Notes: generated by a model not told the origin, from the sequence alone. Shown: positions 52,251 to 62,019, numbered from the stretch's first letter. The stretch is DNA of 64,000 bases from RUG11237 sp045119215 (GCA_045119215.1 JBGVDD010000028.1:1-64000), one strand, 5' to 3'. Program-made: numbers and translations.

Positions 52251-53777
52251 CTACTCCACTCTTTCAAATTCTATATTAGAAATTTCAAATACCTTTGCAA
52301 CCTGAATTGTTTCATCACTTTTTCTTAATAGCCGAAATCTGAGTTTTAAATCCTCCCATTCTTGTAATACCGGATAAATAAGTTCCTCAAAAAAGGTATC
52401 TGGTTTCTTTTTAATTTCCTCTGTATCATAAAAATCTTTCTGGCACATATGTATTAAAAACGTGTAATAGTCCGCATTTTTTAACACTTGTTCTCCAAAA
52501 TGTAAAACGTATTCCTGATTTAATTCTAGTAAAGAAAACTTTTGCTTTTTCTCAAGCTTTTTTAATAATAGAACTATCAGAGTTTCAAAATTATCTGAAA
52601 TTCTATTTTCCTCCATTTCATCTTCATATACATAATTCTCTTCTATTCCCTGAGATACTTTTTCGTTTTCTTCAGGTATTTCCCCTGGAAGAGACAGTAG
52701 ATGTTCTGTCTGTGACAGTGGAAACCATTTTGGTTTTTTTATATCTAATAACGGCAATATCATATATTCCAAATACCTTGCATCATCCTGTTCCATCATC
52801 ACATTTAATCCATGATTAAAATCATATGAACTTCTCAACGTACTTAGCTTTGATTTTTCTATTATTTCATCCACCTGTAATTGCATACGGGTGCACATAG
52901 CCAATAACTCACTGTGTTTATACATTGCTTTCTTTATTTCTAATTCCAACGTATAAATTTCATCAATCATATTATAAAATTTATAGTTTTCATTTTTCAT
53001 ATTCTCAATCTGTGCCTTTTCTAAGGCTTTATCTATTAACTCTGTGTTTTTGCGAAATAATCTCTGTTCTTCATCGAACCACTTTGTAATCTCTCCCACA
53101 AAATTTTCATAAACTATTTTTCCCTGAAAGACATCTCTATGCAAAGCTCGAAGCACTTCATTCTTTCTTACCTTTAATTTATTTACCTCCCTATTAATTC
53201 TCTTTACAACCTCGATTCCTCCCTTAAAATTTTGTGTGTCTATCAATTTTCCTAATAACAACTGCTCTACTGTAATGGTACTCTCCTCTTTTATTTCCTT
53301 AGTATCCAGGTAAAACTCAATAGCTTCAGATGTTACGGTATATAATAATCTTCCTTCCTCCATTTTGCTTTCTATCAATTTGACATGAAAGCTCTTCTTT
53401 TCCTTGTCCATAGGATCAAAATAATCATACAAAAAAGGTTTTCCTTCATTTAAGAGTTTTTCAAAGATATATGAAATTAACTCTTTTTCTTCCTCTTTTT
53501 TGATTTGGAGTTGGAAATCACGGGACAAAAGGGTCCGAAGAAAGTTCTCGTATTCCTCATATGTAACATCTTTATCTTTAATATTATTTTCGTCTATAAA
53601 AAAACGAAGTACTGCCATGGTGATATATCCCATATCAAGCCCTGCAAACTTTCCCTCTTTATACCAGGTAAAAGTATTTTCTGCCAGACGAAAAAATGGA
53701 TAATATTTTCTTAAGTGTTCCATCCTCTCTTTGTGATCTTTTATAATGTCCTGCATCATTACATACTCTTCTGTCAT
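52251..53777 (-). CDS. jetA: JetA/MksF-like kleisin subunit
   Basis: 508 residues from ATG 53777 (AAAGGAG 6 nt upstream). The N-terminus is a winged-helix type domain (FFRLAENTFTWYKEGKFAG). FYLDTKEIKEESTITVEQLLL and KGGIEVVKRINREVNKLKVRK are the conserved centre of the JetA family, and a coiled neck and C-terminal winged helix follow. It would bridge the JetC heads. First gene of the jet operon. Its start lies only 40 bp behind a hairpin that follows the Cys-repeat gene, leaving little space for a separate promoter. Confidence 0.78.
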   Translation of the reverse strand: MTEEYVMMQDIIKDHKERMEHLRKYYPFFRLAENTFTWYKEGKFAGLDMGYITMAVLRFFIDENNIKDKDVTYEEYENFLRTLLSRDFQLQIKKEEEKELISYIFEKLLNEGKPFLYDYFDPMDKEKKSFHVKLIESKMEEGRLLYTVTSEAIEFYLDTKEIKEESTITVEQLLLGKLIDTQNFKGGIEVVKRINREVNKLKVRKNEVLRALHRDVFQGKIVYENFVGEITKWFDEEQRLFRKNTELIDKALEKAQIENMKNENYKFYNMIDEIYTLELEIKKAMYKHSELLAMCTRMQLQVDEIIEKSKLSTLRSSYDFNHGLNVMMEQDDARYLEYMILPLLDIKKPKWFPLSQTEHLLSLPGEIPEENEKVSQGIEENYVYEDEMEENRISDNFETLIVLLLKKLEKKQKFSLLELNQEYVLHFGEQVLKNADYYTFLIHMCQKDFYDTEEIKKKPDTFFEELIYPVLQEWEDLKLRFRLLRKSDETIQVAKVFEISNIEFERVE

Positions 53778-53816
53778 GTTTTCTCCTTTCATGAGAACCG
53801 TTTATTGCATAAACAT

Positions 53817-53848
53817 AAAAAGGATGAGGTCATATCCCCATCCTTTTT
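53817..53848 (-). terminator. Hairpin between the Cys-repeat gene and jetA
   Basis: AAAAGGATG (53818-53826) pairs with CATCCTTTT (53839-53847). On the minus strand it is followed by TATGTTT. It may be a leaky terminator controlling entry into jetABC. Confidence 0.65.
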
Positions 53849-53851
53849 ACC

Positions 53852-54226
53852 TTACTGCTGCTCCAATGGACAGACTTTGGTTCTTTTGGTATTACAATCT
53901 TGAATTCTTCCTGAGGAACAATTCACCAATTCCCCCTTCATAAAGCAAAATCCATTTTTTTCACTCTTATGATTTTCTTCCTCCGTCAATGGGCAATTTC
54001 TCAACTGTTTTGTCATACAGTCTAAAACCCGTCCTGAAATACATTCCACCAATTCACCCTTAACACAGCAAAAGTTTAACTTTTTTGTTCCTTCGCCTTT
54101 TTCGTTCTCAGCTTCCTTGTTCTTCTCTAAAGGACATACCTTCACTCTCTTAATATTACAATCCTGAATTCTTCCTGGTGCACAGTCCACCAGCTGCCCC
54201 TTAGCAAAGCAAAATCCTTGGTTCAT
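53852..54226 (-). CDS. Small protein with three C-x8-C-x7-C-x7-C repeats
   Basis: 124 residues from ATG 54226 (RBS AAGGTGATG). Three modules of about 31 residues are joined by charged linkers: Cys6-15-23-31, Cys53-62-70-78, Cys94-103-111-119. Each has the frame F-C-x2-K-G-(E/Q)-L-V-x-C-x2-G-R-(I/V)-x-D-C-x2-K-x4-C-P-L. Four equally spaced Cys per module suggest a metal-binding knuckle, or disulfides if secreted, but there is no signal peptide. The family was not recognised. The first and last modules are most alike, so the gene grew by duplication. It stands directly upstream of jetABC, same strand. Confidence 0.75.
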   Translation of the reverse strand: MNQGFCFAKGQLVDCAPGRIQDCNIKRVKVCPLEKNKEAENEKGEGTKKLNFCCVKGELVECISGRVLDCMTKQLRNCPLTEEENHKSEKNGFCFMKGELVNCSSGRIQDCNTKRTKVCPLEQQ

Positions 54227-54256
54227 ATCATCACCTTTTTCTACAACTTTTCTCTG

Positions 54257-54271
54257 ATTATATCATATAAT
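54257..54271 (-). promoter_or_regulatory. Palindromic -10 region before the Cys-repeat gene
   Basis: ATTATAT-C-ATATAAT is a perfect 7-bp inverted repeat that contains TATAAT on the minus strand, about 30 nt before the start codon. The -35 is poor, so this may be an activator- or repressor-dependent promoter. Confidence 0.4.
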
Positions 54272-54295
54272 GCACTTTTTTTCATCTGTTTTTCT

Positions 54296-56869
54296 TTAAT
54301 CTTTTACAATATTATCCAATATTTTCTTTGCTTCTTCAAATTCAAAATTTTCTAGTTTTTCCTTAAAACTTTCTAGTTTACCATAAACATCCTCTGAATA
54401 TCTCTTGATATGTAAATCATCCAAAATATTATGCACTGTTTCAATATCGTAGTTATCTATAGCAACTTCAAATTCCGGTTGTCTTTTTCTAATCTCTTTT
54501 AGGCATTCTTCCCTTGTAACTTTTCCTTCTACATATTCCGGCGGTATATACATTTTTAATTTTTCCAAAAGCTTTTCTGGATTTACAGGCTTAGATAAAT
54601 AATCCTGAAAGCCCTTTTCTATGTACATTTCCCTTACTCCTGATATAGCATTAGCTGTAAGTGCAATTACTGGCGTAGAAAAGTTTTTTATTTGTTTTTT
54701 TATGGTACTTAAAGTTTCGATACCATCCATCTTAGGCATCATATGATCTAAGAAAATCACATGATACATATTTTTTCTTATTTTTTCCATGGCCTCTTCC
54801 CCGGAAGTAGCAGTATCTATCTTCATACCATATGGTTTCATCAATCCCTGCACCACCTTGATGTTTAGTTCATTATCATCCACAACCAAAACATGGGCCA
54901 TTGGTGCATAAAAACTAACGTGACACATTGTTTTTGGCACTGAAACTTTCTTATTCTTTTCATCCCCATACAAAGTCTTCACATCTACAATTCTTTGAGG
55001 TAACACAACTGTAAAAATACTTCCCTTACCGTATTCACTTTTGACTCCAATATCTCCTCCCATAAGCGAACATAACTGCTTACATATAGTGAGTCCCAAT
55101 CCAGTTCCTTCTATGTTATAATTTGATTTCAAATCCACTCTCTGAAAACTATCAAACAGCGTTTCTAAATCTTCCTTGCGAATACCAATTCCGGTATCCT
55201 CCACGTCTATCTTTATCCATGCAGTATCTTCTTGTTGTTGCCAGGTGATATTCAATGTAATAGTACCCTCTCTGGTATACTTTACCGCGTTTCCCAAAAG
55301 ATTTACAACAATCTGTCGTAATCTTACTTCGTCGCCATATAGTTCGTTGGGTAGTGACGGTTCCACATTCACTATGAGCTTTACCTGGGAATCTTTCATC
55401 TTATACTGTATCATATTCTGAATGTCATAGATTACGGAAGACATCTGATAATTGTGTTCTACCAACTCCATTTTCCCTGATTCAATTTTTGAAAAATCAA
55501 GTATATCATTTATAATTGATAATAGATTATTTCCTGCACTCTTTATATCCTCCACATATTCCCTGACATTTTGACTTAAACAATTATCCTGCAATAAAAT
55601 TTCACTTATACCCATCACTGCATTCATTGGAGTCCGTATCTCGTGAGACATATTTGCCAAAAAGTTACTCTTTGCCTTGTTTGCCTGTACCGCCTGCATT
55701 TGCCTGCGCTCGGCATTTACCACCTGACGTATGGATAAAAAACCGGTCAACAAGGTAAAGATACCTAATCCGATACAGATCATCTGCCCCACATTACTGC
55801 TTTTGTTACATTGAATATGCATCAATTCTAAAATCATAAAAAAAAGTAAACTTACCACTCCAAATATTAGTTCTTTAATCTCTTCACCATAACCAGCTCT
55901 ATAATCTATCATTAAATTTCTAATCACTATAACTGCAGCAATACCATACAAAACAAAAGTAATTCCCAGTCCTTCCATAATGTCAATAATATAAAAAAAC
56001 TGTAGTATAAATCGAAGAAAAATGTATGCAATATTTACTGCTACCAACTTCATATATATAGACTCATATCTATATTTCTGCATATAATTTAAATACATGA
56101 ACAAAGGTATGGGAATCATAAATAATAATATATACGCCATAAAGTCCAGGCTGACTACATCTTTGGCATAAAACTGCCTCATTTGTGACTGAGCTATCAT
56201 CCACAGGGTAACTAGAAAATTAAATAATCCCAAGTAGCCAAAACCACTTTCTCTGTGAAATATGGCTCTGAAAATACACCATATAATTATAAAACCAATT
56301 CCACACAACATTAAAATAAATGCAAAAAACGTGTAAAGCCCACTTTCTCGAATAATCTGCGTAAAAATTCCAACTTTTGTTCCAATACCAATATTATTTA
56401 GCACCCCTCTATACTCATCATACTCACTGATAAATGTTATTTTTATTTCTTTCCCCCCATCTTCTTCATATAAAGGAATTAAAACAAAAATACTGGCTGA
56501 GGTTCTACCTAATTTTCTTTTTGATAAATCACTGTACTTTTTTCTTACCTGTCCATCAATCCAAACACAAAAATCCTGCCTAAATCCGCGTATCAGCAAA
56601 TAATTTCCCGAATTAATCTGTTTTGGCATTTTTCGAAAAATAACTACTTCATTCATATCTTTTGCATTATATTCCGTAGGCAATTTTATTTCTTTTGTCC
56701 TTCCATCTTTGTCTATTAATTTCCAATAATTATTCATCAAATAATATTCATTTGAAACAAAAGAATAACTGTCATCAGATTGTATTTGTAGAAAAAAGCA
56801 AAAACCTATCACAACAAATAAAATACTTCCAAGAATAAGATCTAAAATCTTTTTATAGTTTATTTTCAC
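54296..56869 (-). CDS. Hybrid sensor histidine kinase with 7TM-type input and receiver
   Basis: 857 residues. One N-terminal helix, an extracytoplasmic domain (about 35-180) resembling the DISM sensory domain, about seven membrane helices (180-385), HisKA (ANMSHEIRTPMNAVMG), HATPase_c (DTGIGI, GTGLGLTICKQL), a receiver (VVDDNELN, phospho-Asp in FLDHMMPKMDG) and a 70-residue helical tail. The tail is where many hybrids carry Hpt, but no H-x2-K-G motif is seen. A separate Hpt partner is therefore needed; the broken one at 3284-3634 is a possible past partner. It follows pulA by 20 bp and may share its transcript. Confidence 0.9.
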   Translation of the reverse strand: MKINYKKILDLILGSILFVVIGFCFFLQIQSDDSYSFVSNEYYLMNNYWKLIDKDGRTKEIKLPTEYNAKDMNEVVIFRKMPKQINSGNYLLIRGFRQDFCVWIDGQVRKKYSDLSKRKLGRTSASIFVLIPLYEEDGGKEIKITFISEYDEYRGVLNNIGIGTKVGIFTQIIRESGLYTFFAFILMLCGIGFIIIWCIFRAIFHRESGFGYLGLFNFLVTLWMIAQSQMRQFYAKDVVSLDFMAYILLFMIPIPLFMYLNYMQKYRYESIYMKLVAVNIAYIFLRFILQFFYIIDIMEGLGITFVLYGIAAVIVIRNLMIDYRAGYGEEIKELIFGVVSLLFFMILELMHIQCNKSSNVGQMICIGLGIFTLLTGFLSIRQVVNAERRQMQAVQANKAKSNFLANMSHEIRTPMNAVMGISEILLQDNCLSQNVREYVEDIKSAGNNLLSIINDILDFSKIESGKMELVEHNYQMSSVIYDIQNMIQYKMKDSQVKLIVNVEPSLPNELYGDEVRLRQIVVNLLGNAVKYTREGTITLNITWQQQEDTAWIKIDVEDTGIGIRKEDLETLFDSFQRVDLKSNYNIEGTGLGLTICKQLCSLMGGDIGVKSEYGKGSIFTVVLPQRIVDVKTLYGDEKNKKVSVPKTMCHVSFYAPMAHVLVVDDNELNIKVVQGLMKPYGMKIDTATSGEEAMEKIRKNMYHVIFLDHMMPKMDGIETLSTIKKQIKNFSTPVIALTANAISGVREMYIEKGFQDYLSKPVNPEKLLEKLKMYIPPEYVEGKVTREECLKEIRKRQPEFEVAIDNYDIETVHNILDDLHIKRYSEDVYGKLESFKEKLENFEFEEAKKILDNIVKD

Positions 56870-56889
56870 AGGCTTTCACCGCCTTACCG

Positions 56890-58902
56890 TTATCTTTCTA
56901 AGCCTTTGCTTAAAGTATCCTTATGATATTTTAAAACCACAGCACTAATTGGTTCCACCGCTATTTTTCCATTTACCGTTTTCAAAATCTCCGTTCCTGC
57001 CCGTTCATCATTGACATATACATCAAATGTTCCTTCTGGCAACCCCATTTCTATCTGCTTATTATTGGAATTATAGCAAATAAACAATAGTTCCTCTGAG
57101 GTTTTTATTGTAAATGCTACCACACCTAGTTCACTTTCTATGAAATTGATTGATTGTTCAACATCATCTTTTGTAATTAAATGCAATCCTCTTACCGACT
57201 TTCTAAATGAAATCAATCCTTGATAATATCTAAATATATCCATATTTTCTTCCTTTTGATTCCAATGGATTCCATTAATTGCATCGCTGCTATTGTAGCT
57301 GTTTTCCTTAAAACCATACGGCTCATTTTTGTCTTCTTTGGTACGAAGGAAGTCTTCCCCCGCCTGAAGGAAACAAATACCCTGACAAGTAAAATATATG
57401 GCCGCTGCCAGTTTATTCATTTTCTTTAACTGTTCTTTTGAAGCCCCAGGATTACTTATACAAAGCTTATCCCACAAAGTATAATTATCATGGCAAGAGC
57501 TATAGTTTACACATTGTTCTGTAGTAAGTGCCCAAGGTTTTGGCAAATCCTTTCGCACCTGACTTGGAATATCTTTTCTTATTTTCTCCTTTTGTTTTGC
57601 TGAATATAGAGAACTGTGTCCCACTGCGCCTGTAACACTAAATTTAATGATATCCTCTAAATCAGGCTCTCCACTAACAAATCCTTTCTCTTCTTCCAAG
57701 AACACGCAGCCTCTGATACCATCTCTGACATCATCACTAAATGAAGCAATGCCCGGCATACGATACGTGTATTCTTTCAATGCTCTCTCCTCTTTTGGTA
57801 ATAGAGGCTCGTCTGCTGCCCATCCTTCTCCATAAATAAGAATATCTTTGTCAATTTCATCTAAAGCCTTGCGAATTTCATTCATTGTTAATATATCATG
57901 TATTGCCATTAAATCAAACCGAAAACCATCCACATGATATTCTCTTGCCCAATAGCATAAGGAATCTATCATGTACTTTCTCACCATGAAATGATTGGAT
58001 GCCGTTTCATTTCCACAAGCGGATGCATTAGAAAACTCCTCACCATTCTTGCGGAAGAAATAATCTGGAACCAATTTCTGATAACAGAATTTTTCTGCAT
58101 CATATACATGGTTGTATACAACATCCATGACAACACAAATCCCGTTTTTGTGTAATGCTTGTACCATTTCCTTAAATTCTTTGATTCTCACTGCACCATC
58201 GTATGGATTTGTAGAATAAGAACCTTCTGGCACATTATAATTTACCGGATCATATCCCCAGTTATATTGAGCCGTATCCAACTTGGTTTCATCCACAGAA
58301 CCATAATCAAAAGAAGGAAGTAAATGCACATGTGTCACACCTAATTCTTTCAAATGCTCCAATCCTATTTTTACGTGATTAGAAGTTTCTAACCCCCCTT
58401 CTGTAAAGGCCAGGAATTTACCTTTATTTTTCATCTGGGAAGATTCATCAATAGAAAAATCTCTCACATGTACCTCATAAATCACACTATCCGTAGGTCG
58501 AGGTTTCTGTGGTCTTTTTTCCTGTACAAATCCCTCTGGATTCGTTTTCTCTAAATCTACAACCATTCCACGTATTCCATTTACACCTACCGCTTTTGCG
58601 TATGGATCCACTGCTTGTCTTTTTTCTCCATCAATTTCAGCTTCATATAAATAAAATACTCCATCTAAGTCTCCTGAAACATTAATCTGAAAGGTACCTT
58701 TTTCGGATGCCTTCATTTCCAATTTTTCATAAGCTTCTCCTTTTAGCCCATCCTGGAATAATAGTAGCCATACTTTTTGAGCTGTAGGTGCATACACACG
58801 AAAGCTACTACCCTCTTTAGCATACATACATCCTAAATCATCTCCCGTGTAGGTATATCTTTCTTCAAATTCTTTTGTTAAATATATAGTTGTTTCCTTC
58901 AT
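56890..58902 (-). CDS. pulA: Type I pullulanase (alpha-1,6 debranching enzyme)
   Basis: 670 residues from ATG 58902 (AGGAA 8-9 nt upstream); a GTG at 58920 is possible. CBM48 at the N-terminus (FRVYAPTAQKVWLLLF), the type I pullulanase motif YNWGYDP, then catalytic Asp in FRFDLMAIHD, Glu in IYGEGW and SSCHDN. No signal peptide, so it acts inside the cell, on glycogen or imported malto-oligosaccharides. Together with glgB it points to glycogen turnover. It is 29 bp downstream of trmB on the same strand. Confidence 0.95.
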   Translation of the reverse strand: MKETTIYLTKEFEERYTYTGDDLGCMYAKEGSSFRVYAPTAQKVWLLLFQDGLKGEAYEKLEMKASEKGTFQINVSGDLDGVFYLYEAEIDGEKRQAVDPYAKAVGVNGIRGMVVDLEKTNPEGFVQEKRPQKPRPTDSVIYEVHVRDFSIDESSQMKNKGKFLAFTEGGLETSNHVKIGLEHLKELGVTHVHLLPSFDYGSVDETKLDTAQYNWGYDPVNYNVPEGSYSTNPYDGAVRIKEFKEMVQALHKNGICVVMDVVYNHVYDAEKFCYQKLVPDYFFRKNGEEFSNASACGNETASNHFMVRKYMIDSLCYWAREYHVDGFRFDLMAIHDILTMNEIRKALDEIDKDILIYGEGWAADEPLLPKEERALKEYTYRMPGIASFSDDVRDGIRGCVFLEEEKGFVSGEPDLEDIIKFSVTGAVGHSSLYSAKQKEKIRKDIPSQVRKDLPKPWALTTEQCVNYSSCHDNYTLWDKLCISNPGASKEQLKKMNKLAAAIYFTCQGICFLQAGEDFLRTKEDKNEPYGFKENSYNSSDAINGIHWNQKEENMDIFRYYQGLISFRKSVRGLHLITKDDVEQSINFIESELGVVAFTIKTSEELLFICYNSNNKQIEMGLPEGTFDVYVNDERAGTEILKTVNGKIAVEPISAVVLKYHKDTLSKGLER

Positions 58903-58931
58903 CACCAAGTTTCCTTTCACTCCTAAAACTT

Positions 58932-59579
58932 CTACTTGTTTCCCTGTTTTATTATCATCTTACAGATGGGATTTCCCATGGCTGAAAATTTTTGTTCATA
59001 TTCTGTCATCACGTTACCTTGACACATTTTCTCATTGCGATGTAAATCAAAGGTACTTTCCTCCAATATCCATCCTGCTTCCTCTACCTGCTCTAAGGAA
59101 AATTCAAACAATGGCCTGTTATCCGTCTTAAATTCTATCTGTCCTGTTTTTTTCAATATTTTCTCATATCGATTCAAAAATTCCTTAGACGTCAACCTTC
59201 TTTTCGCATGTCTGTCTTTTGGCCAGGGATCAGAAAAATTTAAATAAATTTTGGATATTTCCTCCCTTCCAAACATTTCCTCTATTTTTTTTGCATCCTG
59301 ACATAGAAAGAACAGGTTTGTCAACTCTGTTCCCTCACGCTTTTGCAGAGCTCTCAATAACACGCTGGAATATCGTTCCACACCAATGTAGTTTATCTGG
59401 GGATTTTGTTTCGCCAGTTCCATAATAAACTGTCCCTTCCCCATTCCAATTTCCATATGAATTGGATTATTGTTTTCAAATATTTCCTCCCATTTATTTT
59501 TATATTCTTCAGGGTTCTTTATCACAAATTCACTTTTTTCAATGGCCTCATCTGCCCCCTTGATATTCCTAAGACGCAT
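58932..59579 (-). CDS. trmB: tRNA (guanine-N7-)-methyltransferase
   Basis: 215 residues from ATG 59579 (GGAG 7 nt upstream), chosen over a longer frame that overlaps the previous gene. Motifs: HMEIGMGKGQF (SAM binding), NYIGVERYSSV, NFSDPWPKDRHAKRRLT (the PWPK catalytic/tRNA motif). It makes m7G46 in tRNA. The start lies 1 nt after the stop of the DUF815 gene. Confidence 0.95.
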   Translation of the reverse strand: MRLRNIKGADEAIEKSEFVIKNPEEYKNKWEEIFENNNPIHMEIGMGKGQFIMELAKQNPQINYIGVERYSSVLLRALQKREGTELTNLFFLCQDAKKIEEMFGREEISKIYLNFSDPWPKDRHAKRRLTSKEFLNRYEKILKKTGQIEFKTDNRPLFEFSLEQVEEAGWILEESTFDLHRNEKMCQGNVMTEYEQKFSAMGNPICKMIIKQGNK

Positions 59580-59580
59580 A

Positions 59581-60879
59581 CTAATTCTCCTTTTTTCCCA
59601 GCAGATAATCAATGAACTGTTGTGCGGTTCTTCCTGACAATCCACCGTGGGATAACTCCCACTTATTTGCTTCTAACAACAATTCTTCCTCTTTCATCTG
59701 TATATGATTTCTCTCTGCCAGATTAAGCACAATCTTTTGAAATTCCTTCTTATCCGGCTTTCCAAAATAAATAGACACACCAAATCGATATACTAAAGAC
59801 AGTTTCTCCTGCACCGTGTCATTTGAGTGAATATCATCTGCTTTTTCTTCTTTGTCACTAAATTTTTCTCTTACTAAATGTCTTCTGTTTGAAGTTGCAT
59901 AGATTAAAATATTATTAGGTTTTTTTTCTAAACCACCTTCAATCACTGCCTTGAGATATTTATATTCTATTTCAAACTCTTCAAAAGACAAGTCATCCAT
60001 ATAGATAATAAACTTATAATTTCTATTTTTCACCATGGCAATTACTTCATTCAGATATTGGAACTGATGCTTATATACTTCTATGATTCTTAAACCATTA
60101 TCATAATATTCATTTAAGATGCCTTTGATACTAGAAGACTTCCCTGTTCCTGCATCTCCAAATAACAGACAGTTATTTGCCTTTCTGCCTTCTACAAATG
60201 CCTCTGTATTCTCTATCAGTTTTTGCTTTGGAATCTCATACCCTACCAAATCATCCAATCTTACATGAGCAATATTTGTGATAGGAATAATCTGGGTTTC
60301 TCCATCTACATGATCAATTCTAAAAGCCTTATGTAAGCCTAATTTTCCTACACCAAATTCTTTGTAAAACTGTGTCAAAACCTTTTTAAATTCATCCACC
60401 GTATCGGTAGATGCCAAGGATACACTCAATTCACATATTCTATCCCTTATTCTCTTATTAAAAATTTTACTATTTTCATTTATATTTTTATAATCTATCA
60501 AATACTTAAAATTATCACTGTCCATTGCCTCACACAAATCTTCTAACTTCATATCAAAAAGAGCTTTAAAAATCTCAAAATCATGTAATGCAATTTCATT
60601 TACACTTCCCTCTACCTCACCTACAATTTCACATGCAGTACTGTAAGAGTTTTCATTATTTGCCAGTAAATGGGTAAGGTAACAATGCCAGATATTTCCT
60701 TCATACCCAAAGCGCCCAGCCATTTCTGATAATTCATGAGCACATACATAAAGCTGTTCTACTCTCTCCTCTGACAATGTTTTCTTTGCATTCACTTGCT
60801 CAAATGCCATTGACATAATTTCTAATATTTTCTGTTCTTCAAAATGACGATATAAGATTAACTTTTTTATAGGATTCAT
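59581..60879 (-). CDS. DUF815-type AAA+ ATPase
   Basis: 432 residues from ATG 60879. The N-terminal 200 residues are helical. The AAA+ domain has FGDAGTGKSSS (Walker A), FIIYMDDLSFEEFE (Walker B) and IYATSNRRHLVREKF (sensor 1), the typical DUF815 pattern, then a lid. Family members have no assigned reaction; they are thought to be remodelling or DNA-replication-like ATPases. It lies between pheA and trmB in a tight operon, with a GAAGGTG RBS that overlaps an in-frame TTG alternative. Confidence 0.88.
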   Translation of the reverse strand: MNPIKKLILYRHFEEQKILEIMSMAFEQVNAKKTLSEERVEQLYVCAHELSEMAGRFGYEGNIWHCYLTHLLANNENSYSTACEIVGEVEGSVNEIALHDFEIFKALFDMKLEDLCEAMDSDNFKYLIDYKNINENSKIFNKRIRDRICELSVSLASTDTVDEFKKVLTQFYKEFGVGKLGLHKAFRIDHVDGETQIIPITNIAHVRLDDLVGYEIPKQKLIENTEAFVEGRKANNCLLFGDAGTGKSSSIKGILNEYYDNGLRIIEVYKHQFQYLNEVIAMVKNRNYKFIIYMDDLSFEEFEIEYKYLKAVIEGGLEKKPNNILIYATSNRRHLVREKFSDKEEKADDIHSNDTVQEKLSLVYRFGVSIYFGKPDKKEFQKIVLNLAERNHIQMKEEELLLEANKWELSHGGLSGRTAQQFIDYLLGKKEN

Positions 60880-60897
60880 GGTATCACACCTTCTCAA

Positions 60898-62019
60898 TTA
60901 ATAATTGCCCAAAATAACTAAGTTATTTGTTTCCTGCTGTAAACTGCTCAATGCATTCTTTACTGCTTCTTCCTTTAAATTTCCCTCAAAATCAATAAAA
61001 AATCTATATTCCCAGTTCTTCTCATTATTTGGTCTGGATTCTATATGACACAAATTTATCCCATTGTAAATAAAATGGGATAATGCTCGATACAAGGAAC
61101 CACTTTCATGAGGTATTTCAAAAGCTATACTTACTTTCTTTGCCCCTTTTGTGTATTTCTTATCCTTAGCCACGATAATAAATCTAGTACAATTGCTTTT
61201 ATTATCATTAATTCCTTCTTCTAATACATTCAATCCATACAATTCTCCCGCGTATCTGCCTGCAATTGCTGCCTTAGATATATCTTTTTCATCGGAAATG
61301 TTTTTAGCAGCTACAGCATTATTCTCCATTACCCTCTTCTTCCAATTATACTGTCTTAGATAACCATCACATTGTGCAAAAGATTGTGGGTGGCTATATA
61401 CTTCTCTGATATCATCCTTTGTTGCCCCTTGCACACCTAATAAACAATGCTTTACTTCTAAAATTTGTTCACCCACAATATGGTTGTCAAATTGCATTAA
61501 TAAATCATATACCTCTGTAATACTCCCCGCAGTAGAATTTTCAATTGGTATCACGGCATATTCTGCCTTACCTTCGTCTATGACCTCCATAGCATTTCGA
61601 AACGTTTTTACATTTATGTAATCTACCTTTTCTCCAAAGTATTCCTTCATTGCTGCATAACTATAAGAACCTTCTATGCCTTGAAAAACAACTTTTGCAT
61701 TTTTATTTATTTTTGAAATTTCTTCAAATTGATTTTCTTCTACAATACCATGTTCAGCCATTAATCTGTACTGAAGTTTTCTACTAATAGTCATAATTTG
61801 CCCAAACAATTCACTGACACCCACCGCATTTTGCTCATTATGTGCCATTGCCGAAACACTATCTATTTTTTGTTTCTCCCTTTCTGGATCAAAAACCTTT
61901 TTTCCCGATTCAATTTTGGATTTTGCCACATTTTCGCATAATTTCATTCTTTCTTCGAACAGTTCTACCATCTGAGTATCTATTCTATCTATTTCTTTCC
62001 TGATTTCAAGTAAATCCAT
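60898..62019 (-). CDS. pheA: Bifunctional chorismate mutase / prephenate dehydratase (P-protein)
   Basis: 373 residues. Chorismate mutase (about 1-90: LLEIRKEIDRIDTQMVELFEER), prephenate dehydratase (about 108-285, with FQGIEGSYS, ENSTAGS and the catalytic SNCTRF) and a C-terminal ACT domain with the Phe-binding ESRPN. Makes phenylpyruvate for phenylalanine; ACT gives feedback inhibition. No leader peptide or T-box was seen in the 299 bp upstream. First gene of the operon. Confidence 0.95.
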   Translation of the reverse strand: MDLLEIRKEIDRIDTQMVELFEERMKLCENVAKSKIESGKKVFDPEREKQKIDSVSAMAHNEQNAVGVSELFGQIMTISRKLQYRLMAEHGIVEENQFEEISKINKNAKVVFQGIEGSYSYAAMKEYFGEKVDYINVKTFRNAMEVIDEGKAEYAVIPIENSTAGSITEVYDLLMQFDNHIVGEQILEVKHCLLGVQGATKDDIREVYSHPQSFAQCDGYLRQYNWKKRVMENNAVAAKNISDEKDISKAAIAGRYAGELYGLNVLEEGINDNKSNCTRFIIVAKDKKYTKGAKKVSIAFEIPHESGSLYRALSHFIYNGINLCHIESRPNNEKNWEYRFFIDFEGNLKEEAVKNALSSLQQETNNLVILGNY

